47,915 nt of DNA, taken from NCBI GenBank assembly GCA_019419545.1, contig DXZT01000045.1, positions 1 through 47,915 on the forward strand. Direction: 5' to 3'. The notes beneath the pieces were generated by a model, which had not been told where the DNA came from, searched no databases, and worked only from the letters and a program-made list of their open reading frames with translations. Every line of letters begins with the position of its first letter. Position 1 is the stretch's first letter. The DNA is from Collinsella sp. Lineage in GTDB: Bacteria; Actinomycetota; Coriobacteriia; Coriobacteriales; Coriobacteriaceae. Below, in pieces: positions 1-7,388 of the stretch. Both the position numbers and the translations under genes were made by a program.

Positions 1-30
1 AAAGGGCGGAGGCGGGGCATGCCCCGCCTC
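1..30 (-). terminator. Probable Rho-independent terminator of the fchA-folD transcript
   Basis: Bases 9-30 form a perfect 22-base palindrome (10-bp GC-rich arms closing on AT). On the minus strand it is followed by CGCCCTTT up to the window edge. It begins just after a TAA (33-31) lying one frame off the folD reading frame. The position and T run suit a terminator, but the window ends before the whole T tract can be seen. Confidence 0.6.
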
Positions 31-898
31 TTACACCACATCTCTGCGCGCTACCGCGCTCCGCCGCCTCAATCACGTGTTTGGCGAGAATCGCGGTGGT
101 CACAGCCCCCACGCCGCCCGGCACGGGGGTGATGGCACCAACAACCGGCGCCGCGGCAACAAAATCGACGTCACCCACCAGCTTGCCAGCGTCCTCATCC
201 CAGTTAATGCCCACATCGATGATCGTCTGGCCCTCGCGAACCGCGTCCACACCAATCGTGTGCGCGCGCCCAACGGCCGCAACCACAATATCAGCCGCAC
301 GGCACTCGGCAGCAAGGTCGCGCGTATGCGTATGGCACGTCGTCACGGTGGCATTGCGCGCCGTAAGCATGGCGGCAACGGGACGCCCGATCACCAGCGA
401 GCGCCCGACCACAGCAACCTTAGCTCCATCCAGCTCAACGCCGTAATGATCCAGCAAAGCAAGCACGGCTTCGGCTGTGCAGGGGGCAAAACCCTCGCCG
501 CGCCCCGAAAGCGTGGTGAGCAGCGAAGCCGGCGTCATGGAGTCAACGTCCTTGGCGGGATCGAGCACTGCGGCGACGGCGTTCTCGTCAAGGCCGGCGG
601 GCAGCGGGCGGAACATCAAACAGCCATGAACAGCCAAGTCGGCATTAATGCCCTCGACGGCCGTCAACAGCTCGTCCTGCGAAACATCGGCAGGAAGCAA
701 AACGCGGCGAGCCTCAATGCCAACCTTCTCGCAGCGCTTGAGGGCACCGCGCTCGTAGGACAGGTCGTCCTCGCGCTCGCCCACACGAACGATGGCCAGC
801 GTCGGTACAACACCGCGCTCGCGCAGGGCTGCACAGCGAGCAGCAAGTTCCTCGGTCAAAGCGCGAGCAACGGGAGCACCCTTCAGCAGTTCAGCCAT
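1..898 (-). CDS. folD: Bifunctional methylene-THF dehydrogenase / methenyl-THF cyclohydrolase FolD (3' end at window edge)
   Basis: Cytosolic enzyme interconverting 5,10-methylene-THF, 5,10-methenyl-THF and 10-formyl-THF with NAD(P). Reading down from the ATG at 898 gives MAELLKGAPVARALTEELA, then the active-site region with SYERGALKRCEKVGI (Y and K as in the family), FRPLPAGLDE and DPAKDVDSMTP, the dinucleotide motif VVGRSLVIGRPVA, and the C-terminal signature TPVPGGVGAVTTAIL. The conserved family sequence ends near base 70. The frame stays open to base 1 and reads an unlikely Arg/Gly/Cys-rich tail through a perfect palindrome at 9-30. A one-base shift near 40-60 would end the protein at TAA (33-31), just before that palindrome, at about 288 residues, the usual FolD length. 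It lies 2 bases downstream of fchA and is probably co-transcribed with it. Identity is certain; the exact 3' end is not. Confidence 0.93.
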   Translation of the reverse strand, partial: MAELLKGAPVARALTEELAARCAALRERGVVPTLAIVRVGEREDDLSYERGALKRCEKVGIEARRVLLPADVSQDELLTAVEGINADLAVHGCLMFRPLPAGLDENAVAAVLDPAKDVDSMTPASLLTTLSGRGEGFAPCTAEAVLALLDHYGVELDGAKVAVVGRSLVIGRPVAAMLTARNATVTTCHTHTRDLAAECRAADIVVAAVGRAHTIGVDAVREGQTIIDVGINWDEDAGKLVGDVDFVAAAPVVGAITPVPGGVGAVTTAILAKHVIEAAERGSAQRCGVRGGACPASAL

Positions 899-900
899 GG

Positions 901-1533
901 CTATCCTCTCTTCCTTGCAGCGTCGGAGGCGCGGCGCGCCAGCGCATCGGCGCGCGGCAACCATGTGTCGAGCAACTCATCACACGCCGTCTCGAGCTCC
1001 TCAGCACGAACGCGATCTTTCATAGACGTGGTGTTCGCAAAGAGCGTCAAGCTCGCGCCCTGCATAGCGGCACGGCAGAACACGGCGCCGCACGCCACAT
1101 CGGACAGCAGTTGGCGCGAACCCTTATCGGCCATGTCCTCGAGCAGCGCCAGCGCACGACCGCACGCATCCATAATGCGGTACGGCGGCATGGCTGCCAC
1201 GTGCAGTGCATCCTGAATCGCAGCCGGTCGAGCCGGATCATCGCGCGGAATACCGTACGCCGCCGACACTTGGCCGTACGCACGAACGTCCTCGGCAACC
1301 AACTCGACAAGCTCCTGGGCCAGCTCATCAGCCTGGGTAAACGCGCGCGTCAGGTCATCCGCACGATCAGCAAGCGCGGGATTGGTCGCACCGTAGCGGG
1401 CAACCATTCCGCACAGCGAGGCGCCCAGCGCGCCCACAAAAGCGCTCGCGCTGCCACCACCGGGAACCGGCTCGCGCGCGGCCAGCGCCTCGGCAAACCC
1501 GCGGCAGGTCTTGTCCATCATCTCTTGGCTCAT
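901..1533 (-). CDS. fchA: FchA-type methenyltetrahydrofolate cyclohydrolase (formimidoyl-THF cyclodeaminase family)
   Basis: Protein of 210 residues, the usual size of free-standing members of the cyclodeaminase/cyclohydrolase family, which convert methenyl-THF to formyl-THF or deaminate formimino-THF. The family hallmark PVPGGGSASAFVGALGASL lies near residues 22-40, followed by helical sequence with no other domain. I chose the ATG at 1533 because GAAGG on the minus strand is 9 bases away; the ATG at 1539 would be only 3 bases from it. The stop is 2 bases upstream of the folD start, so the two are probably one operon. With folD and the distant fhs it completes the formyl-THF to methylene-THF route. 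Whether the cyclohydrolase or the cyclodeaminase activity dominates cannot be read from sequence. Confidence 0.88.
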   Translation of the reverse strand: MSQEMMDKTCRGFAEALAAREPVPGGGSASAFVGALGASLCGMVARYGATNPALADRADDLTRAFTQADELAQELVELVAEDVRAYGQVSAAYGIPRDDPARPAAIQDALHVAAMPPYRIMDACGRALALLEDMADKGSRQLLSDVACGAVFCRAAMQGASLTLFANTTSMKDRVRAEELETACDELLDTWLPRADALARRASDAARKRG

Positions 1534-1695
1534 ACGCATGCACCTTCAAGTCATATACATCGGTCGGGCGGCAACCACCGACCGACCGCATCGATCACAT
1601 AATGGTGCATAGTCTAGCCCATAAGTACATAAGCGTCAGCGCACCTGGTCATCGCGGATTTCTATGACGAACGATAGGCGTCGGCACCGCAAACA

Positions 1696-1913
1696 TGGGA
1701 CACATGGTTCACCTTTCGGGACTTCCGGACGTCACAAACTGGGACATATCTATAAACAAGGAACCTATTGGGGCAATGCCCGCGTACACGCGCCCCTTTA
1801 AAACACCGGGCGCCCAACCCCGGGGAGGGCCGACAGCATCGGCTCTCCCCTCTTTTGCGACCGCACATATTGCCACTTGTCGGCGCAATTCCAGCCCCCA
1901 GAATGGGACACAT
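1696..1913 (+). repeat. Three TGGGACAYAT repeats in a 460-bp gene-free stretch
   Basis: The interval 1534-1993 holds no convincing gene. TGGGACACAT occurs at 1696-1705 and 1904-1913, each followed by GG, two pyrimidines and CACC, and TGGGACATAT occurs at 1740-1749, all in the same orientation. A hairpin with a T tail (1822-1856) lies between them. Repeated short boxes of this kind can be the end of a decayed transposable element or regulator sites. I cannot name a family. Confidence 0.4.
1822..1856 (+). terminator. Orphan plus-strand terminator-like hairpin
   Basis: GGGGAGGGCCGA (1822-1833) pairs with TCGGCTCTCCCC (1839-1850) across a 5-base loop, with one G-T wobble, and TCTTTT follows. It has the form of an intrinsic terminator for plus-strand transcription, yet no plus-strand gene lies upstream. 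It may end a small RNA or a remnant transcript starting in 1700-1770. Confidence 0.55.
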
Positions 1914-1993
1914 GGCCCACCCTAGTGAGCCGTCCACGCGTACAGTAAAGGCAGGTAATCCGTGGGCGGTTACAGATCGAGGAGGACACGACC

Positions 1994-2587
1994 ATGAAAA
2001 AGAAGGCCTTTGCGATTCTCACCCTCTGCATCAGTCTCTTTGCCGCAGTTGCCCTGGTGGGCTGCGGTGGCAGCGGCGGCGCTACCGGAAGTGGCGGTGG
2101 CGGCGGAGCAGAAAAACCAGCCGTGGATATGAGGACCGACTTCATTTGGTTTAAGGTCGAAGTCCCCGAGGGCGTCGAGATCACCGACGTTGCCGGCGAT
2201 ACCGCCGACAGGGCCCAGTTTAAGTTCACCGAGAGCGAGCATGCCAGCGACCGCTTCATCCCCGTCTTCGATCCTGACAAGAACGCCGATGAACTGTTTG
2301 ACTACGAGGCAAAGTGGAAGGCCAACTCCGGATGGACCGAGAGCGATCCCGTTAAGTACAACGGCAAGACCTGGCGCAGCGCCTACTTTACGCACTCGGG
2401 CGGCGTGACGACCGAGTACTTCACTGACGTTGACGGCGGCAGTGTGTACGTACGTATCGACAATGTCGAGGAGCACAAGGACGCCGTCGAGACCATGATG
2501 GAGTCTCTGGATTTTGCCGACGACATCGCCAAGGCCAAGACCGAGGCCATGGACGTTAAGCTCGAGGATATCGAGATTAAACGCTAA
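1994..2587 (+). CDS. Small surface lipoprotein of unknown function
   Basis: Protein of 197 residues. It has a lipoprotein signal: lysines at 2-4, a hydrophobic core, then lipobox LVGC with the acylated cysteine at residue 24, followed by a Gly/Ser linker (about residues 25-38). The mature part (about 40-197) is acidic and hydrophilic, with no transmembrane segment or catalytic motif I recognise; the Trp and Tyr pattern suggests a compact beta-rich domain. Start: GAGGAGGAC lies about 8 bases before the ATG, a strong ribosome site. It is a single-gene unit with its own terminator at 2660. It is presumably anchored to the outer face of the membrane. Function unknown. Confidence 0.88.
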   Translation: MKKKAFAILTLCISLFAAVALVGCGGSGGATGSGGGGGAEKPAVDMRTDFIWFKVEVPEGVEITDVAGDTADRAQFKFTESEHASDRFIPVFDPDKNADELFDYEAKWKANSGWTESDPVKYNGKTWRSAYFTHSGGVTTEYFTDVDGGSVYVRIDNVEEHKDAVETMMESLDFADDIAKAKTEAMDVKLEDIEIKR

Positions 2588-2659
2588 GCGACTGGCGAGA
2601 GCAGCGGGAAACACGGGCGCAGCGTAAACAAGCGACGGTATCCCAGCGCTTCGTACCAA

Positions 2660-2692
2660 GGGAGGGCCGGTAAACCGACCCTCCCTTTCTTA
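2660..2692 (+). terminator. Intrinsic terminator after the lipoprotein gene
   Basis: GGGAGGGCCGGT and ACCGACCCTCCC pair across a short A-rich loop with one mismatch, followed by TTTCTT. It lies 73 bases after the lipoprotein stop. I saw nothing gene-like in the rest of the 305-bp gap 2588-2892. A weak -10-like TATAGT at 2844-2849 could serve the next gene. Confidence 0.8.
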
Positions 2693-2892
2693 TGCCGGTA
2701 GCCGACGAACGCGAGGACGCCGGACGCCGGAACCGCCCCAAATGTGGCAACAGTACGAACACGACAAACACCCCAACGCGTCCACCCGCCGATTTATTGC
2801 GCCGCGCAGACAATTAAACCGGCGTCTTTAAACATCTGGGCAGTATAGTGACCAAAACTATCGCATAACCGCACTCTGCGAATGGAGAAGTT

Positions 2893-5382
2893 ATGACCGA
2901 ACACCACGCCATCAGCCGTCGAGCATTCACGTTGGGCCTTGGACTTGCAGCGTTGTCGCCACTTGCAAGCCTGCCCGAAACCGCAGTACCGGGCATTCCC
3001 CTGCGCGCGGCATTTGCAGAAGACACGCCCACATCGGCGGTCAACCTCGACAAGTTCGTCATTCGCCTTCGCCCCGCGGGCTATTTTCGCACCGCGAGCG
3101 TCAACCAAGACGGCAACGTTCGCGGCAACGTCTGCCACCTGTTTAACGACGGCACGTCCAGCAAGCTCATCCTTGAGAACGTAACGACCAAGAATGACGA
3201 TACAAACTGGTATGCTATCCGCACCTTGCTCAATTTCGAAGAGCATAAAAAGACGGGCTACAGCATTTGGTCGGTCGACGACGACTCGGACAAAGATGGA
3301 AAGGTCATCCACGTATGGGGCGGCGAGTATGACAACAAGCCCAGCCGCGCTTTTGCGTTCGAACGTCAATCAAACGGAACCTATATCATTCGAGACCGCA
3401 CGGTCGAGAAAGAAACCGAGAAAAAAGACATTAAGTACCTGGCAATAGAATCGGACGGCAAAGACCAGGACAACAATAAGATCTGCCATAAGAGTAAGAG
3501 CATTCCGTGGGAGCTAGAACTTGTCGGTTACGACATGGGCAAGATCAATACCACAGTTAGAAGTATCGACTGGACCACGTATAGCAGCTACGTCGACGGA
3601 CCATGCTGGATGAAATACGTCGACGACAACAAGTACCTCGACGAGCTGAGTATCCCGGGCACGCATGATTCGGGCACCTGCAGCGTGGACAACGACACCG
3701 AGCCCCAATCCTCGCAAGTAAAATGCCAGCAGGATTACATTCCCACGCAGCTGCTCGAAGGCATTCGCTATTTTGATATCCGTCTCGGAAAGGGCGACAA
3801 CCCCGGTATCGACCACGGGGATTACTACCTGCTCAAAAAAGACGCGTACTTTTTGCATCTTTCCGATGTCATAGGCTACTTCAAAACGTTTTTGAACGAA
3901 AACCCGACAGAAGCGCTCATCATGCTTGTATCACGAGGCAACGACGAGGCTACCGACGAAAGTGTTACGACGGCTTTCGCCAAGGTTTTGGACGACAACC
4001 CCAAACTGTTCTATACGTCGAGCCGAATCCCCACGCTACACGAGGTGCGCGGAAAGATCGTTCTGCTGCGTCGATTTAGGCTCGCCGGCAACAGTGTAAG
4101 CGGCCACACGTGGGGCCTCGACCTTACCGAATGGGATGACAAGATCAAGGCTCACTCCGACAGCGCCACTATGTGTCTCGTCCAAGACGCGCGGGGCTTT
4201 GAAGCCGCGGGGGAAACAGGCGACAAAGAGCCCTATTGCACCAAGGTATACGCCCAGGACAAGTACAAACTCACGGGAACCGACAAGCTCAGCTGGGTCG
4301 ATAATGCGCTGAAGGAAACGTCCGGGCGCACGCGCAACGAGGTAGATGTCGAGGACGATAACGGGGCCAAGGAGAAAGTCCTGGAGCGTTGCTGGTCTAT
4401 CAACTACACCAGCTGCACGGGCTTGTCGCACGGAGGCAATCCTTTTACCTCGGCACGAGTAGTCAGCGAGCATCTGTATAAGAGCCCGTACATCAATCCC
4501 AGCGGCATTGAGGATACAAAGTCAGATTACCTCAAGCACATTGGCATCATCGCATCCGACTTTGTTGATGCGGCGCTGGCCCGGAGCATCTATCAGCGCA
4601 ATTACGATACGGAGCACAAGCAGACGGCTTCGTACTATCTCCCGTACTATCTCCCGACCCGCATGCGCATGACGTACGGCGACTCGCTGAGCGATGCCTC
4701 ATTCCAGGATGGCAAGACCGTTGGCGAGGGCCGTTTCCGCCTCGTTAACAGCAGTAACGTACTCAACGTGGCCGCTTCTGGCAGCGCGTTTGCCATCGAA
4801 TACGTGGATGTCGACGCCCTGGGCAACGAGACCGCTACAGGACTGCAGGGCTTCGTGCCCATCGATATCGATCCGCTCGCGCTGACGCCCCATTTTGAGG
4901 GACTCGAAGGCCTTAAGGCCGGCGAAGACGTGCGCGCCAAGATTGCGGCATCACTCGAGGGCAAGCTCGAAACCGACGCCTGCACCGCCCAGCTCGAGTT
5001 TGTGCACGACGCGGACGGCGCTCCGGGCACGGCAATGGCCGAGGGCGAGGCATTTGCCGCGGGGACGTATTGGGTGCGTGCGAAAGGTCTGTTGGGCGAC
5101 GCGGCGCAGAACTACACGCTCGCCAGCGACGGAGCCGCAAACTTTACCGTAGCGGCCTCGGACAGTGCAGGCGGCACCGGCAGCGGCACGGGTTCCAGCG
5201 CAGGCAGCGCTGATAAGAATGGTAAGGGCAACAAGGGCAAGGGCTCGGGCGGAAAACTCGCCGACACGGGCGACGGCTCCGGCATTGCCGCCGGGCTCGC
5301 CGCTGCCGCCATGGCGACAACGGTCGCCGGCGCGGCGATGCTTGCCAATGACCGCGAAAACGTTGGGGACGACAGCGAATAG
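2893..5382 (+). CDS. Tat-exported, probably wall-anchored phosphatidylinositol-specific phospholipase C-like protein
   Basis: Protein of 829 residues. SRRAFTL (residues 8-14) followed by a hydrophobic stretch is a twin-arginine signal; cleavage probably follows AFA near residue 42. Residues 50-210 form a beta-rich domain resembling ricin-type carbohydrate modules. The PI-PLC X domain follows: IPGTHDSGT gives catalytic H258 and D259, FDIR gives R297, and IDHGD gives H308, the expected order for the bacterial PI-PLC active site. An Ig-like segment (about 690-755) and a Ser/Gly/Lys linker precede LADTG (789-793), an LPxTG-type sortase motif, then GLAAAAMATTVAGAAML. The tail after that is acidic, not basic, which is unusual for sortase substrates. 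Bacterial members of the family cleave PI or glycosyl-PI lipids outside the cell. Substrate and host relevance are inferred. Confidence 0.87.
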   Translation: MTEHHAISRRAFTLGLGLAALSPLASLPETAVPGIPLRAAFAEDTPTSAVNLDKFVIRLRPAGYFRTASVNQDGNVRGNVCHLFNDGTSSKLILENVTTKNDDTNWYAIRTLLNFEEHKKTGYSIWSVDDDSDKDGKVIHVWGGEYDNKPSRAFAFERQSNGTYIIRDRTVEKETEKKDIKYLAIESDGKDQDNNKICHKSKSIPWELELVGYDMGKINTTVRSIDWTTYSSYVDGPCWMKYVDDNKYLDELSIPGTHDSGTCSVDNDTEPQSSQVKCQQDYIPTQLLEGIRYFDIRLGKGDNPGIDHGDYYLLKKDAYFLHLSDVIGYFKTFLNENPTEALIMLVSRGNDEATDESVTTAFAKVLDDNPKLFYTSSRIPTLHEVRGKIVLLRRFRLAGNSVSGHTWGLDLTEWDDKIKAHSDSATMCLVQDARGFEAAGETGDKEPYCTKVYAQDKYKLTGTDKLSWVDNALKETSGRTRNEVDVEDDNGAKEKVLERCWSINYTSCTGLSHGGNPFTSARVVSEHLYKSPYINPSGIEDTKSDYLKHIGIIASDFVDAALARSIYQRNYDTEHKQTASYYLPYYLPTRMRMTYGDSLSDASFQDGKTVGEGRFRLVNSSNVLNVAASGSAFAIEYVDVDALGNETATGLQGFVPIDIDPLALTPHFEGLEGLKAGEDVRAKIAASLEGKLETDACTAQLEFVHDADGAPGTAMAEGEAFAAGTYWVRAKGLLGDAAQNYTLASDGAANFTVAASDSAGGTGSGTGSSAGSADKNGKGNKGKGSGGKLADTGDGSGIAAGLAAAAMATTVAGAAMLANDRENVGDDSE

Positions 5383-5418
5383 GCAAGCCCGCCTTTTAGA
5401 CACATCGACTCAATTGGG

Positions 5419-5452
5419 GGGGCGCAGAATACCGTTCTGCGCCCCGATTTTT
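5419..5452 (+). terminator. Intrinsic terminator after the PI-PLC-like gene
   Basis: GGGGCGCAGAA (5419-5429) and TTCTGCGCCCC (5435-5445) form a perfect 11-bp stem with a 5-base loop, followed by GATTTTTA. It lies 37 bases after the stop codon at 5382 and 26 bases before the end of the convergent PH-like gene. Confidence 0.9.
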
Positions 5453-5477
5453 ACCTTAGCCCGAACACCGTTATCGG

Positions 5478-5747
5478 CTACATCACCATGTTCAGCGCAT
5501 TCACGAACTCCTGAGCTTGGGAGCGGCTGCTCAGACTAAAGACACAGGCAGTCAACAGCCTGTTACGTAGGAAAACGTCGCGGCCCTTGATCCTGCTGAC
5601 CCCCGTAATGTCCTTAAGATAAACAATCTCGGTGTGCTTGCCACCAAAAGTGCCCTTCTTGAGCACCTCGATGCGGCTAGGGTAGATCTTGACGTCTTTA
5701 AACCTACCCGAACCTTTGTCCTGGAACAGCAGCGTGTTGTTGTCCAT
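5478..5747 (-). CDS. Small PH-like domain protein
   Basis: Protein of 89 residues from the ATG at 5747, which has GGGAG 8 bases upstream on the minus strand; an in-frame GTG at 5792 lacks such a site. The sequence alternates short beta strands (TLLFQDK, DVKIYPSRIEVLKKG, EIVYLKDITGVSRI) and ends in a helix, SSRSQAQEFVNALNMVM. This is the order of a bacterial PH domain: strands, then a C-terminal helix. It has no membrane segment or signal. It probably works as a small cytoplasmic binding module. It converges with the PI-PLC-like gene and diverges from the YhcG-type nuclease gene. The domain call rests on pattern, not on a search. Confidence 0.72.
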   Translation of the reverse strand: MDNNTLLFQDKGSGRFKDVKIYPSRIEVLKKGTFGGKHTEIVYLKDITGVSRIKGRDVFLRNRLLTACVFSLSSRSQAQEFVNALNMVM

Positions 5748-5915
5748 ACGCGTCACTCCCGTGGGGTTCGCTAAAACTGTCTCTATGGCCACATTTTAGT
5801 CACCGCAAGGCTCCCATGCGAAGGTGCCAGACAGCAAAGCAATTCGTGTCCGCGCGAGGCTTTAAACTAAATGCGATAAAGATGCATTCCACAAGAGGAA
5901 AGTGGGGCGACAGTG

Positions 5916-7070
5916 ATGGGCGAACTGGTAAACCGTGGAGAATCGGCAATCGTGCCCGAAGGTTTTTACAAGCAGGTCTCCTCGATTCTCAACGCCGCTC
6001 GCGACAAGGCCTATACCGCCGTTAACTTTGCGATGGTTGAGGCATATTGGGAGATCGGCAAGAGTATAGTTGATGAGCAGGGCGGAGAGGAGCGCGCCAA
6101 GTATGGAGAGGCGCTGCTCAAGGCCCTCGCAATCAGACTTACCAAGGATTTTGGTAAAGGTTTTGAAGCAAGAGAGCTGCGCAAAATGCGTCAGTTCTAT
6201 CTTGCATTTCCAATTCGGGACTCACTGCGTCCCGAATTGAGCTGGACACATTACCGCAGGTTAATACGCATTCCTGGCCCCGAAGCTCGCACCTGGTACA
6301 TGAACGAATGCGCCGACTCTCGCTGGAGCACGCGCCAGCTCGAACGTCAGATCAACACCATGTTCCGCGAGCGCCTACTTGCCAGCAAAGACAAGGAGGC
6401 TGTCACCCAAGAAATCCAAAAGAGCGCCCCAGCTCGTCGCCCCGAGGATATCATCCGCGATCCATATGTACTGGAGTTTTTAGGTTTCTCGGACGATACT
6501 GCGTTTCGCGAGAGCGATCTAGAGCAGGCGCTCATCACGCATCTTCAGAAGTTCCTGCTGGAGCTTGGCCGTGGTTTCGCTTTCGAGGCGCGCCAAAAGC
6601 GCATCACCTTTGATGGGCGCCATTTCTATATTGACCTTGTTTTTTACAACTATCTGATGCGCTGCTTCGTGCTCATCGACCTTAAGACGGACGACCTTAC
6701 GCATCAGGACCTGGGCCAGATGCAAATGTATGTGAACTACTACACGCGCGAGCTCATGAACGAAGGCGACAATCCGCCCATAGGCATCGTGCTCTGCGCG
6801 GACAAAAGCGATTCGATTGTCGAGTACACGCTGCCCGAAGACAACGACCAAGTGTTTGCCGCCAAATACCTGCCGTATCTTCCAAGCAAGGAAGAGCTGG
6901 CGCGCGAACTAAGCGCCGAGTACCGCGCCATCAACGAAGCGACTAATGGCGAAACGCAAGAGAAGCAGCACGTTGCGACCGAAGCCACCGCAGCCGTCGC
7001 AGGCGCACTCGCGGTTGCGACGCACGCTACGAAACAATACCGGTCATGGACGCCGGCAACGACATTCTAG
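5916..7070 (+). CDS. YhcG-family PD-(D/E)XK nuclease (DUF1016), solitary
   Basis: Protein of 384 residues from the ATG at 5916 (a GTG lies directly before it; AGAGGAAAG is upstream). Residues 15-160 form the DUF1016 N-terminal helical domain (NFAMVEAYWEIGKSI, SWTHYRRLIRI). Residues 180-330 form the nuclease domain, with FYIDLVFYN giving D241 and LIDLKT giving D256 and K258, the D-x-(D/E)-x-K core. The last 45 residues are a low-complexity Ala/Thr tail. The family is often found inside type I restriction loci and other accessory regions, and a role in DNA recombination or defence has been proposed. Here no methyltransferase, specificity or helicase subunit is adjacent, and GC content resembles the neighbours. 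Confidence 0.85.
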   Translation: MGELVNRGESAIVPEGFYKQVSSILNAARDKAYTAVNFAMVEAYWEIGKSIVDEQGGEERAKYGEALLKALAIRLTKDFGKGFEARELRKMRQFYLAFPIRDSLRPELSWTHYRRLIRIPGPEARTWYMNECADSRWSTRQLERQINTMFRERLLASKDKEAVTQEIQKSAPARRPEDIIRDPYVLEFLGFSDDTAFRESDLEQALITHLQKFLLELGRGFAFEARQKRITFDGRHFYIDLVFYNYLMRCFVLIDLKTDDLTHQDLGQMQMYVNYYTRELMNEGDNPPIGIVLCADKSDSIVEYTLPEDNDQVFAAKYLPYLPSKEELARELSAEYRAINEATNGETQEKQHVATEATAAVAGALAVATHATKQYRSWTPATTF

Positions 7071-7136
7071 CCGTGGCTGGCGAGCGTGACCTGACAGGCA
7101 AAGACGCGGCCTTCGTCTGATGTGGGCCCATTGGCT

Positions 7137-7168
7137 GCCACAGAAAAGGGCCGGTTGCAGCCGGCCCT
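7137..7168 (-). terminator. Intrinsic minus-strand terminator
   Basis: AGGGCCGG and CCGGCCCT form an 8-bp stem with a loop of about 5 bases, and on the minus strand TTTTCTG follows. It ends transcription coming from the zinc-ribbon gene or from a separate small RNA. The plus side has no T tract, so it does not serve the YhcG-type gene. Confidence 0.75.
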
Positions 7169-7290
7169 AGACGATAATACCTGCGTTGCCCGCGCTTCCG
7201 AAGTGTGACTAGCTGAAGAGCGGGTTCCGCGGCACAATCTGATTTTACCCAGTGAGGAGGCTCTTTTGCAGCCGCTCCACTGTTTATTTA
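7143..7290 (-). ncRNA. Candidate structured RNA or long 3' UTR on the minus strand
   Basis: The gap 7071-7388 holds no convincing gene. On the minus strand the segment from about 7282 to 7250 folds as CAGT, GGAG, GCT, loop, AGC, CTCC, ACTG. The segment ends in a strong terminator (7137-7168): AGGGCCGG pairing with CCGGCCCT, then TTTTCTG. TAAATA at about 7283-7288 on the minus strand could be a -10 for a transcript of about 140 bases. It could equally be the 3' untranslated tail of the zinc-ribbon gene, which ends 220 bases before this terminator. No known RNA family was recognised. Confidence 0.35.
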
Positions 7291-7388
7291 CATCTGGCAC
7301 CCTCAAACAATCAGACGGCAGCCCGCACTCCTGAGAGCTGCCCCGCACCCCCGGCCATCACCTTACGGCAACAACCGGTGCTACTCCC

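Noticed and set aside
77..1216. Long open frame on the plus strand over folD and fchA
   Set aside because: It is the antisense shadow of two well-conserved minus-strand genes and has no recognisable protein features.
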